64,000 nt of DNA from Sphingomonas profundi (GTDB lineage Bacteria; Pseudomonadota; Alphaproteobacteria; Sphingomonadales; Sphingomonadaceae): assembly GCF_009739515.1 (NCBI RefSeq), contig NZ_CP046535.1, forward strand, positions 558,001-622,000. The letters are read 5' to 3'. How positions within the stretch are numbered: the stretch's first letter is position 1; every line of letters starts with the position of its first letter. The notes beneath the pieces were generated by a model. That model saw only the letters and a list, made by a program, of their open reading frames with translations. It did no database searches and was not told where the DNA came from. The position numbers were made by a program, and so were the translations under genes. Positions 18,415 through 26,552 of this stretch are shown in pieces.

Positions 18415-20628
18415 TCAGAAGTCGATCGAGGCGGACAGTTTGGCGGTGCGGGGCGCGCCCTGGAGCAGCGCCTGGTTGAAGCTGTCGAAGGCGGACGCCC
18501 AGTAGCGCTTGTTGGCGACATTCTCCACGCCGGCGCGCAGGGTGATCGGCTTGTCGCCGGCCACCAGCACGAAGCGCGCGCCGAGATCGAAGCGGGTCCA
18601 GCCTTTGATCTGAAGGGTGTTCGCCTGATCGACCTTCTGCTTGCCGGTGTAGATCACGCGGCCGGTGAGGGTGAGGCCGGGCACGAACGGCGTGTCCCAC
18701 TCGACATTGGCGTTGCCCGTATATTTCGGCACGCCGGGCGCGTAATTGCCGTCGTTCGCGCCGAACGGCGTGTCGCGCAGCTTGGCCTTCACGAAGGCGC
18801 CGCCGGCGATCACGCGCAGGCCCTTCGTCAATTCGCCGTCCACGCTCAGTTCGACGCCGCGATTGCGCTGCTCGCCGAACAGGCCGAAGCGCAGAAAGCC
18901 GGGGGCAGCGGGATCGGGCGTCACCTGACCCAGCGGCAGCTTGATCTGGTAGACCGCGACGCTGGCGTTGAACCGGCCGAAGGTGGCCTTGGCGCCCGCC
19001 TCATACTGAGTGGAGCGGAACGGCGCGAACACCTGGCCGAGATTGCTGACGGGCTGGGTTGTGCCGGTGATCGCGTTGAAGCCGCTGGCCGGCGCGGTTG
19101 GCCCCTGCTGAAGCCCCTCGATCCGGTTGGCGAACAGCGACACCCCCGCCACCGGCTTGACGACGAGGCCGACGACCGGCGTGAGGCTGCTCTTCTCGTA
19201 GGAGGGTGCCGCCGATCCGTCGAAATACGAGTAGGAGGTCGTCTTGATCTCCTGCAGGCGGATGCCGGCGGTGAGCAGGATGCGATCCTCCCACAGCCCG
19301 ATCGTGTCGGATGCGAACACGCTGCGCAGCCGGGTGCGCGAGATCGGGAACGGATCGTCCAGATTGCCGCCCTGGAAGGTGGAACTTGGCAGCGGCACGT
19401 CCGGCGTGTCGTAGATGTTCGTCTGGAAGCCCGCGAAGCCGGGGCCGTAGAGGAAATCAAAGGCGTTGCGGTTGACCTGCCAGGTCAGGCTGGCGCCGGC
19501 GTTGAACTCCTGCGTGATGCCGCCGGCCGCCAGCTTCACCCGCGCGCCGGCGGTCGCCGCCTCGTTATTGTCGGTGCGCGGCACGAACAGGGCGTTGCCG
19601 GTGGCCGCGCCGGTGACGGCGTTGGTGACGGTGAGGCCCTGGTAGACGCCCTTCTCCGATCCGTCGCGCGCACCGATCACGGCGTAGAGCATCGCATTGT
19701 CGGCCACGTCCCACTCGGCGCGGGCGGTGCCGAAGATGTCGCGCAGCGTGGTGTAGGCCCAGGGCTGCGCATAATTGTGGCTGGCCCTGGGCACGCGCGG
19801 GATGGTGGCGGTGCCGATCGTCACCTTGGGGCGCAGGCTGTTCACCTTGAAGCGCTGATAGGCGAGATCGAGTGACAGGCGCACGCTCTCGCCACGGAAA
19901 TCGAAGCCGCCGCCGATCACGTAGGCGCTGCGGAACTCGTCGTCGATCGCCACGTCGCCGCGCCGTGCCGCGCCGTTGATGCGCACGCCGAACCGCCCGC
20001 CCTCGCCGAAGCGGCGGGCGACGTCCACGCTGCCGCCGACATGCGCGTCCGACGTGTAATTCGCTGTGACGCGGTTCAGATCGTCATCGCCGGCGCGCTT
20101 GGCCGCCAGGTTGATGTTGCCGCCGATCGCCGAACCGCCGGGCGCGGCGCCGTTCAGGAAGGCGCTGGCGCCGTTCAGCACCTGCACCTGATCGTAGAGT
20201 TCCGGCGCCACCAGCTGGCGCGGCGTGATGCCGTAGAGGCTGTTGAAGCCGACATCGTCGCCGAACACCGGGAAGCCGCGGATCACGAACAGCTCTGCCG
20301 CATTGCCGAAGCCGTAGGTGACGCGGATCGCCGGATCGTTCTGCAGCACGTCGCCCAGGGTGTTCGGCTGCTGGTTCAGGATCAGCGCGGCATTGTAGCT
20401 CTTGATGCTGAACGGCACGTCCTCCGCCGGCTTGTCGCCCAGCGCGCCGAGATCGCCGCTGCGGATGACCTGCGTCTGGTTGTTCTGCTGCGCGGTGACG
20501 ATGATCTCCTCCGCGCCGACCGTCGCCGCCTCGTCGGCGGCGGTCGCGACTGCCTGCGCGCGGGCCGGGGCCGACAGCGCGAAAAGCGAGCAGGACAGGG
20601 CCAGAGCGGCGACACGGCACGTCTTCAT
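18415..20628 (-). CDS. TonB-dependent siderophore receptor
   Basis: A 737-residue outer-membrane receptor. A signal peptide (to about residue 26, ending SAPARAQA) is followed by a TonB-box-like EEIIVTAQQ. The plug domain carries PFSIKSYNAALILNQQPNTLGDVLQNDPAIRV and VIRGFPV, the pattern of the siderophore-receptor subfamily (TIGR01783 type). The C-terminal half is a beta-barrel, ending in the terminal phenylalanine expected for outer-membrane insertion (SASIDF). It takes up a ferric siderophore or similar chelate using TonB energy. Immediately upstream lies a Fur-like box, and the FecE/FecCD genes precede it on the same strand. Confidence 0.92.
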   Translation of the reverse strand: MKTCRVAALALSCSLFALSAPARAQAVATAADEAATVGAEEIIVTAQQNNQTQVIRSGDLGALGDKPAEDVPFSIKSYNAALILNQQPNTLGDVLQNDPAIRVTYGFGNAAELFVIRGFPVFGDDVGFNSLYGITPRQLVAPELYDQVQVLNGASAFLNGAAPGGSAIGGNINLAAKRAGDDDLNRVTANYTSDAHVGGSVDVARRFGEGGRFGVRINGAARRGDVAIDDEFRSAYVIGGGFDFRGESVRLSLDLAYQRFKVNSLRPKVTIGTATIPRVPRASHNYAQPWAYTTLRDIFGTARAEWDVADNAMLYAVIGARDGSEKGVYQGLTVTNAVTGAATGNALFVPRTDNNEAATAGARVKLAAGGITQEFNAGASLTWQVNRNAFDFLYGPGFAGFQTNIYDTPDVPLPSSTFQGGNLDDPFPISRTRLRSVFASDTIGLWEDRILLTAGIRLQEIKTTSYSYFDGSAAPSYEKSSLTPVVGLVVKPVAGVSLFANRIEGLQQGPTAPASGFNAITGTTQPVSNLGQVFAPFRSTQYEAGAKATFGRFNASVAVYQIKLPLGQVTPDPAAPGFLRFGLFGEQRNRGVELSVDGELTKGLRVIAGGAFVKAKLRDTPFGANDGNYAPGVPKYTGNANVEWDTPFVPGLTLTGRVIYTGKQKVDQANTLQIKGWTRFDLGARFVLVAGDKPITLRAGVENVANKRYWASAFDSFNQALLQGAPRTAKLSASIDF

Positions 20629-20680
20629 CGGTAGATCCCCTTTACGCGCGCACGGTCTCTGCCGATAGACGCGCTACAAC

Positions 20681-20695
20681 TGCAAGTCATTAGCA
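20681..20695 (-). promoter_or_regulatory. Fur-like box upstream of the siderophore receptor
   Basis: Fifty-three bases before the receptor ATG is an imperfect 7-1-7 inverted repeat: TGCTAAT-G-ACTTGCA read on the minus strand. Five of seven positions pair between the arms, and the TGCTAATGA text resembles alphaproteobacterial Fur sites. Iron repression of the receptor would fit its function. The call is pattern-based only. Confidence 0.45.
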
Positions 20696-20763
20696 GTAGC
20701 CGTTATCGCGCTCTCCAGCGATCGACAAGTCGTAAAAGACGTCTTGATGACGTCGAGGCGGCG

Positions 20764-21558
20764 TCAGGCGCTCGCGTCGTCGTGCGCGGCGATGCGGTCG
20801 ACAGGCACGATCAGCGGCCAGCCGTCCGCCGCTTCGATGCGGGCCGCGATGCCGTAGACGTGCGCCAGCCGCTCCGGCGTGAGGACGGCCAGCGGCGCCC
20901 CCTCCGCCACCAGCCGGCCGCGATCCAGCAGCAGCAGCCGATCGCAGTAGCGCGCCGCCATCGTGAGATCGTGCAGCACCGCGATCACCAGCTTGCCGGC
21001 CCTGGCCTCGCCGGCCAGCAGGTCCATGACGTCAAGCTGGTGGCCGGGATCGAGCGAGGCGAGCGGCTCGTCGGCGACGAGGGCGGGTGCGTCGACCGCC
21101 AGTGCCCGCGCCAGCATCACGCGCGCCCGCTCGCCGCCGGACAGTTCGGTCGCCACCCGCGCGCGCAGGTGGCCGACGCCGGCGCGCGCCATGGCCTCCT
21201 CGACGATCGCCATGTCGCGCGGCGATATACGCGACAGCGGCGCCAGGTGCGGCAGCCGGCCGAGCGCCACCAGCCGCTCCACCGAGAGCGGCCAGTGCAG
21301 CGTCTGGCCCTGCGGCAGATAGGCGAGCGACCGCGCGACGGCGCGGCGCGGCAGGCCGGCCACCGGCTGCCCGTCCAGCAGCACCGCGCCCCCGTCCGGG
21401 CGCAGCAGCCCCAGCAACGTGCGCACGAGGGTCGACTTGCCGGCCCCGTTCGGCCCGACGATGCCGATCAGGGCGCCCGGCGACATCGTGGTGGAAACGC
21501 CCCGCAGCACCGGCCGCGCGCCCAGCGACACGCTTGCGTCGCGGAAGGTGAGCGTCAC
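20764..21558 (-). CDS. Iron/haem/cobalamin-type ABC transporter ATP-binding protein (FecE family)
   Basis: A 264-residue ATPase. Walker A is GPNGAGKST (residues 35-43), the signature LSGGERARVMLARAL lies near 135, Walker B is ALVADEP near 155, and the switch histidine is in VLHDLTMAAR. The overall text matches the FecE/BtuD/HmuV group that powers import of iron chelates, haem or vitamin B12. The start is a GTG overlapping the permease stop as GTGA, so the two are coupled. The receptor gene follows after about 135 bases. No binding-protein gene is adjacent. Confidence 0.9.
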   Translation of the reverse strand: MTLTFRDASVSLGARPVLRGVSTTMSPGALIGIVGPNGAGKSTLVRTLLGLLRPDGGAVLLDGQPVAGLPRRAVARSLAYLPQGQTLHWPLSVERLVALGRLPHLAPLSRISPRDMAIVEEAMARAGVGHLRARVATELSGGERARVMLARALAVDAPALVADEPLASLDPGHQLDVMDLLAGEARAGKLVIAVLHDLTMAARYCDRLLLLDRGRLVAEGAPLAVLTPERLAHVYGIAARIEAADGWPLIVPVDRIAAHDDASA

Positions 21559-22559
21559 CACAGCCGCCGTTCCCGCAGCAGATGGACGAGGAAGACGGGA
21601 ACGCCGAGGAAGGCGGTGACGACGCCGAGCTTGAGCTCGTTCTGGGTCGGCACCAGCCGCACCGCGATATCGGCGAGCGTCAGCAGCGCGGCCCCCGCCA
21701 GCAGCGACGGCAGCAGGACGGACGAGGGGCTCCGGTCCGTCAGCGGCCGGACCAGATGGGGCACGATGAGGCCGACGAAGCCGATCGATCCGGACACCGC
21801 CACGGCGCCGCCGACGCCGATGCCCACGCCCAGCAGCAACCGGAGCCGGGTGCGCGCGAGATCGACGCCGAGCGCCTGCGCGCCGTCCTCCCCCAACGTC
21901 AGCGCATCGAGCGCGCGGGCGTCTACCAGCAGCAGGGCCATGCCGATCGCGATGCACGGCAGCGCCACCCAGACATGATCGATCGAGCGGTTCTCGATCG
22001 ATCCGAGCAGCCACGTCGTGATCTCCATCGCCGCGAACGGATTGGGCGAGAGGTTGAGGGCGAGGCTGATGCCGGCGCCGGCCATCGTGGAGACGGCGAT
22101 GCCGGCGAGGATGAGCGTGAGCGGACTTTCCGAACGGCCCGCCAGCGCGAAGAGGAGGAGCAAAGCGAGCAGGCCGGAGGTGATGGCGAGAGCCGGCAGG
22201 ATGAGGATGTGCAGCTCCGACAAACCGAAATAGAGCGCGCCGACCGCGCCGAGCGCCGCCGCGTTGGACGCGCCGAGCACCGACGGCTCGGCCAGGGGAT
22301 TGCGCAGGAAGCCCTGCAGCGCCGCGCCCGCCAGGCTCAGCATGCCGCCGATCGCCAGACCCAGGATCGCGCGCGGCAGGCGCAGATCGAACAGGATCGC
22401 GGCCGCGATGCGATCCCCATGGCCCGCCGCCGCAGCCAGCAGCCGCGCCGGTGCGATGGTGGCGGCGCCGATGCCGAGGGAGGCGATGCCGGCGAGGATC
22501 GCCAGCATCAGCAGGCCGGGCAGCAGCAGCCGGTGGCGCGCCTCAGGCGGACGGGGCAT
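21555..22559 (-). CDS. FecCD/BtuC-type ABC importer permease
   Basis: A 334-residue permease with about ten helices. Family motifs are LRLPRAILGLAIGGMLSLAGAALQGFLRNPLAEPSVLGAS (about 60-99), WLLGSIEN, and GSIGFVGLIVPHLVRPLTD near the C-terminal third. It forms the membrane channel for the FecE-type ATPase encoded next. The frame is open to a GTG at 22637, but the ATG at 22559 gives normal family length and avoids a low-complexity extension. No periplasmic binding protein is encoded beside it, which is unusual for this transporter class. Confidence 0.9.
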   Translation of the reverse strand: MPRPPEARHRLLLPGLLMLAILAGIASLGIGAATIAPARLLAAAAGHGDRIAAAILFDLRLPRAILGLAIGGMLSLAGAALQGFLRNPLAEPSVLGASNAAALGAVGALYFGLSELHILILPALAITSGLLALLLLFALAGRSESPLTLILAGIAVSTMAGAGISLALNLSPNPFAAMEITTWLLGSIENRSIDHVWVALPCIAIGMALLLVDARALDALTLGEDGAQALGVDLARTRLRLLLGVGIGVGGAVAVSGSIGFVGLIVPHLVRPLTDRSPSSVLLPSLLAGAALLTLADIAVRLVPTQNELKLGVVTAFLGVPVFLVHLLRERRLW

Positions 22560-22753
22560 GGCAGCAGCCGCCTGGCGGGGGTGGGATGGCGGCGCGCTGC
22601 CGGTGCGCTGCGCCGGCCGGGGCCGCCGCGTCGGCACGGCCGCCCGCCTTCGTCAACGGCGTGGCTATCCGACCGGCACCGGCACGCTGATCGACGGTCT
22701 GATGATGCACGCCGGTTCCGTAGGACTCGCCGGCAGGCCCGGCAAGCCGCTTC

Positions 22754-23953
22754 TCAGACGGTGCGGGTTCGCCAGGCCATGAACCAGATGGCGAGGCCGC
22801 CCAGCGCCAGCAGCGCCCCGATCGGCCCGGTCGAGGTCCAGCCGAGCCCGGCGGCGATCGCCACGCCGCCGAGCCATGCGCCCAGCGCATTGGCCAGGTT
22901 GAACGCGCTGTGGTTGAGCGAGGCGGCCAGCGCCTGCGCGTCCGCCGCGATGTCCATCAGCCGCGTCTGCAGCGGCGGCCCCATCGAGAGGGCGGCGAAG
23001 CCGACGAAGAACATGTTGACCGTCACCGCCGCCACATCGTGCGCGGTAATCGCGACCAGGCCGAGGGTGACCACGTTGAGCGCCAGGGTGATCCAGATCG
23101 CCCGCATCACGCCGCGATCCGCCAGCCAGCCGCCGAACAGGCTGCCCGCCACCATCCCCGCGCCGATTACCGAGAGGATGATCGGCACGTGCGCCTCCGC
23201 CATCCCGGACACCTCCGTCAGCATCGGCGTGATGTAGCTGTAGACCGCGAACACGCCGCCGAAGCCGATCGCGGCGATGCCGAGCGTCAGCCACACCTGC
23301 CCGCGGCGCAGCGCGCCGAGCTCGGTCAGCGGGCTCGCATCGTCCGGCGCCGGGATCGGCCTCAGGGCGAAGCGGCACAGGATGGCGGTGGCGAGGCCGA
23401 TCGCGGCGACGACGACGAACGCCCCCCGCCAGCCCGCCACCTGGCCCACCCACGTGGCGAACGGCACGCCGACGATGTTGGCGGAGCTGAGCCCCAGCAT
23501 CATCCGCGCGACGGCCTGCGCGCGCTTGTCCGCCGGCACCAGCGACGCCGCGACCAGCGAGGCGATGCCGAAATAGGCGCCGTGCGGCAGGCCGGCCAGG
23601 AAGCGCGCGGCGACGACGAGGCCGTAGCTGGAGGCGAGGGCGCACAGCAGGTTGGCGCAGGCGAAGAAGGCCATCAGCCCGATCAGCATCGCCCGTCGCC
23701 CCGCCCGCGCGAACACCACCGCCAGCAGCGGCGCGCCGATGACGACGCCGAGCGCATAGGCGCTGATCATGTGCCCGGCCACCGGCACGCTGACATGCAC
23801 GTCGCGCGCGACGTTGGGCAGCAGCCCCATCGACGCGAACTCCCCGGTGCCGAGCGCGAAGCCGCCGAGCGCCAGCGCCAGTTCGGCCACACCGGCGCCG
23901 TAGGGCGGCGTATCACACCGATCGCGGGGGATCGCGGAGACGGCGGTGGACAT
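22754..23953 (-). CDS. MFS transporter, AraJ/YdhP-like (DHA1 drug or sugar efflux group)
   Basis: A 399-residue, 12-helix transporter. It starts with ELALALGGFALGTGEFASMGLLPNVARDVHVSV, a typical AraJ/YdhP opening. The loop 2-3 motif is VFARAGRRAMLIGL, helix 4-5 reads RFLAGLPHGAYFGIASLVAASLVP, and the second half starts with NHSAFNLANALGAWLGG further on. Members export sugars, purine analogues or drugs; the substrate here is unknown. The ATG at 23953 is preceded by a longer open frame with no hydrophobic content. A perfect 6-7-6 inverted repeat lies about 160 bases upstream. Confidence 0.88.
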   Translation of the reverse strand: MSTAVSAIPRDRCDTPPYGAGVAELALALGGFALGTGEFASMGLLPNVARDVHVSVPVAGHMISAYALGVVIGAPLLAVVFARAGRRAMLIGLMAFFACANLLCALASSYGLVVAARFLAGLPHGAYFGIASLVAASLVPADKRAQAVARMMLGLSSANIVGVPFATWVGQVAGWRGAFVVVAAIGLATAILCRFALRPIPAPDDASPLTELGALRRGQVWLTLGIAAIGFGGVFAVYSYITPMLTEVSGMAEAHVPIILSVIGAGMVAGSLFGGWLADRGVMRAIWITLALNVVTLGLVAITAHDVAAVTVNMFFVGFAALSMGPPLQTRLMDIAADAQALAASLNHSAFNLANALGAWLGGVAIAAGLGWTSTGPIGALLALGGLAIWFMAWRTRTV

Positions 23954-24420
23954 GAGCGGGGCATCCTCGGGTTGGTTCCGGCGGCCTCTCCCGAGCCTGC
24001 GGCTGGTGCGCCGCCCGCGCCCATGTGGCCCCGACGGCCCTCGCTTGCAACGGGAACCGCCCGACCCTTCCTCCACCAGGGCATTCGACATTCAGCGGAT
24101 GAAGCCGGTTTCGTTTGCCTCCTATGCAAACCGCTCATTCTGAGGAGCCATTGATCGCGGTCACTCAGCCCCTCCTCAGGACGAGCGGACATGCAGGAAG
24201 CGGAGTGTCGATCCGACATGGGGGGCCAGTCAGGCGCGCCCGTCGGCCGGTCACGCCGGCACTGTCGCCGAACCGTGGGCGCGGTGCCGGCGCATCACCC
24301 CGCCGACCAGCGCGAAGGGCCGGCGCAAGATGAAGCAGGCGCGTTGAAAGTAGAGGCGCGCAGATGTCGGCGTTTCGTCTCGCCGGGTACGACTGCCATC
24401 GCCCGTTCATTTGCCGGCGC
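23954..24420. other. Intergenic region without a recognisable gene
   Basis: About 470 bases separate the AraJ-like gene from the small membrane protein. Apart from the inverted repeat at 24113-24131, I see only overlapping frames with poor codon use and no recognisable product. Confidence 0.5.
24113..24131. promoter_or_regulatory. Inverted repeat, candidate operator for the MFS transporter
   Basis: GTTTGC and GCAAAC are separated by seven bases, forming a perfect 19-base interrupted palindrome (it contains a T-N11-A core as used by LysR-type regulators). It lies about 160 bases upstream of the AraJ-like gene in an otherwise empty, less GC-rich stretch. No regulator gene is adjacent. Confidence 0.35.
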
Positions 24421-24595
24421 TATGGTCGTGACCATGCAGAGAGACACCTACAAGAAGATCGGCCTCGCCGCCGTGATCCTGCTCGCGCCCGGCGGGTTCA
24501 TCCTCGGGGCGACGCTGGCGGCCAATCACTACCGTAGGAAGCGGGGCGAGCGGGCGGCGGCCCAGGCGGACGAACCCGCCGGTCCGGAAAGCTGA
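24421..24595 (+). CDS. Small single-helix membrane protein, hypothetical
   Basis: A protein of 57 residues (53 if the in-frame ATG at 24433 is used). After a short charged start MQRDTYKKI there is one helix, GLAAVILLAPGGFILGATLAA, then a basic patch NHYRRKRGERAA and an acidic end. This is the layout of a one-pass membrane protein with its basic side in the cytoplasm. No ribosome-binding site decides between the two ATGs. It is probably a real gene because codon use is strongly G/C-ending and the helix is clean, but its function is unknown. Confidence 0.55.
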
Positions 24596-24634
24596 GGCCG
24601 GGGAGGGCGCGCATCGCCCTCCCCGGCCGGGGCA

Positions 24635-25018
24635 TCAGCGCGGGATCGTCCAGCGGATGCGGTCGGTGGTGTTCGTCGCGGTCGGCTGGCCGGCATCGTC
24701 GCGCGCGGGGGTGAAGCGGGCGCGGCGCTGGTAGAGCCGGCACGTCGCCTCGTCGAGCAGCGGGAAGCCGCTGGAGGCGGTGACGGTGCAGTCGCTCACC
24801 CGGCCGTCCGCGCCGATGCGGGCGCTGATCGAAACGGTGCCTTCCTCTTCGTTGCGCAGCGATCGGGCGGGATAGTCCTCCGCCGTGATCCAGCCGGCGC
24901 GATCGCCCCTGGCCGATGCCTTCGCGGCGCGCGAGAGGGCGGCGGGCTGCGGCGGCGGCGGCGGCGTCACCTCGACCCGCCGCGCTTCCGGCAGCGGCGG
25001 CAGCGGCAGCGGCGTCAT
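24635..25018 (-). CDS. TonB C-terminal-domain protein
   Basis: A 127-residue protein that starts with a proline-rich segment (PLPLPPLPEARR, TPPPPPQP) and ends with a TonB_C-type domain. The features are EGTVSISARIGADGRVSDCTVTASSGFPLLDEATCRLYQRRARFTPARD, where two cysteines could form the disulfide often seen in sphingomonad homologues. No membrane helix or signal sequence is visible from the ATG at 25018, and the longer in-frame start at 25129 adds none and overlaps the divergent amidohydrolase. So the N-terminus is either wrong or lost, and energy transduction like true TonB is doubtful. Confidence 0.7.
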   Translation of the reverse strand: MTPLPLPPLPEARRVEVTPPPPPQPAALSRAAKASARGDRAGWITAEDYPARSLRNEEEGTVSISARIGADGRVSDCTVTASSGFPLLDEATCRLYQRRARFTPARDDAGQPTATNTTDRIRWTIPR

Positions 25019-25119
25019 GTCCGGCCCGCAGGCTCGATCCGGGTGACAGGGCGTCCGCAATCGGACATCAACGGCGTGAACTATCGTATGCCGATGCAGG
25101 CCGGAGCCGGAGTGACCCC

Positions 25120-26472
25120 ATGAAGACATACGCCGCGATCGCCCTTCTCTCCGGCATGGCGGTGCCGGCCGGCGCCGCCCCGATCGCCCTCGATCATGTC
25201 CGTCTGTTCGCCGGCGGCGGGGCGCCGGTGGAGGACGCCACCGTGCTGATCGACGGCGATCATGTCGTCGCCGCGGGCAGGGCAGTGCCCGTTCCGCCCA
25301 CAGCGGAACGGCGCGACTATCGCGGCTACACGGTGATGCCCGGCCTCATCTCGGATCACAGCCATGTCGGCGCCGTATCGGGCGTGTCGACCGGGCCGCA
25401 AAATTATACGGCGGAGATCATCGCCGGGCAGCTGGCGCAGTATCGCCGCTACGGCGTCACCACCGTGGTGGCGCTCGGCAACAACCGCCCGCTGTTCGAC
25501 AGCCTGCGCGTGCAGGCGCATGCGGGCAGGCTGCCCGCCGATCTGTTCGGGGTCGACCAGGGCATCGGCGCGCCCGACGGCGCGCCGCCGCAGGCGATGA
25601 TGAAGAGCGCGCCGGACCAGCTGTACCGGCCCGCGACGGTCGCCGAGGCGAAGGCGGCGGTGGATCGAATGGTGGCGGCGAAGACCGATCTGGTGAAGAT
25701 CTGGGTCGATACGTTCGGCGGCACGCTGCCGAGAAAGATGCGGCCGGAGATCGTCGCCGCCGTGATCGCGCAGGCGCATGCCAGGGGCGTTCGCGTCGCC
25801 GCGCACATCCATGATCTGGCGGATGCGCGGATGGTGGTGGCGGCCGGCGCGGACATTCTGGCGCACGGCGTCCGCGACCAGCCGATCCCGCCGGAATTCG
25901 CGGGCGAGCTCAAGACGCGGGGCGTCTGGTACGTCGCCACGCTGGAACTCGACGAGGCGACCACCGCCTGGGCCGAGCAGGCGCCATGGACGCGGACGGC
26001 CTTCGCCCGCGCGGCCCTGTCGCCCGAACTGGCCCGGCAGGTGGACGATCCGGCGTGGCGCGCGAGGACGCTGGCCGATCCCAAGGCGGCGGAGGCGCGC
26101 ACATCGCTGGCGATGAACCTGCGGAACCTGAAGATCCTGCACGATGCCGGCGTCAGGATCGGCTTCGGCACGGACAGCGGCGCCGCCCCGTTGCGCGTGC
26201 CCGGCATCGCCGAGCATCGCGAGCTGGCGTTGATGGTCGAGGCGGGGCTCAGCCCCGTCGAGGCGCTGACCGTCGCGACCAGCCGCGCGGCCGAGGAGAT
26301 GGGCCTCGCCGATCGCGGCACGATCGCCGCGGGCAGGCGCGCCGACCTGCTAGTCGTGCGCGGCGATCCGACGCGGAACATCGCGGCGATCGACGACATC
26401 GTCGAAAGCTGGTCAGCCGGAACCGTCGTGAAAGGGCCGCTGCCGGCGCCGGAGCATGCCCTGCGGGACTGA
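25120..26472 (+). CDS. Exported metal-dependent amidohydrolase
   Basis: A 450-residue enzyme of the amidohydrolase superfamily (imidazolonepropionase/prolidase-like group). A signal peptide (MKTYAAIALLSGMAVPAGAA) directs it to the periplasm. The metal site is complete: H80-S-H82 in SDHSHVG, the likely carboxylated K193 in LVKIWVD, H229 in AAHIHD, H249 in ILAHG and D352 in GFGTDSG. The C-terminus has the usual GTIAAGRRADLLVVRGDP composite-domain text. It would hydrolyse a cyclic amide, dipeptide or similar bond; the substrate cannot be told. The ATG at 25120 follows a GGAG eight bases upstream. Confidence 0.9.
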   Translation: MKTYAAIALLSGMAVPAGAAPIALDHVRLFAGGGAPVEDATVLIDGDHVVAAGRAVPVPPTAERRDYRGYTVMPGLISDHSHVGAVSGVSTGPQNYTAEIIAGQLAQYRRYGVTTVVALGNNRPLFDSLRVQAHAGRLPADLFGVDQGIGAPDGAPPQAMMKSAPDQLYRPATVAEAKAAVDRMVAAKTDLVKIWVDTFGGTLPRKMRPEIVAAVIAQAHARGVRVAAHIHDLADARMVVAAGADILAHGVRDQPIPPEFAGELKTRGVWYVATLELDEATTAWAEQAPWTRTAFARAALSPELARQVDDPAWRARTLADPKAAEARTSLAMNLRNLKILHDAGVRIGFGTDSGAAPLRVPGIAEHRELALMVEAGLSPVEALTVATSRAAEEMGLADRGTIAAGRRADLLVVRGDPTRNIAAIDDIVESWSAGTVVKGPLPAPEHALRD

Positions 26473-26552
26473 TCCTGGCCGTCACCAGGCACGACCGCCG
26501 GGCCGGTCGCGTCCGCCGCCTACGCCTATGCGGTGGCGTTATCCCGGCGGAG

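Noticed and set aside
22560-22753. Possible cobalamin riboswitch before the FecCD-type permease
   Set aside because: The conserved core (GGTGA...GCCACTG and B12 box) could not be found; only a vague similarity exists near the start codon.
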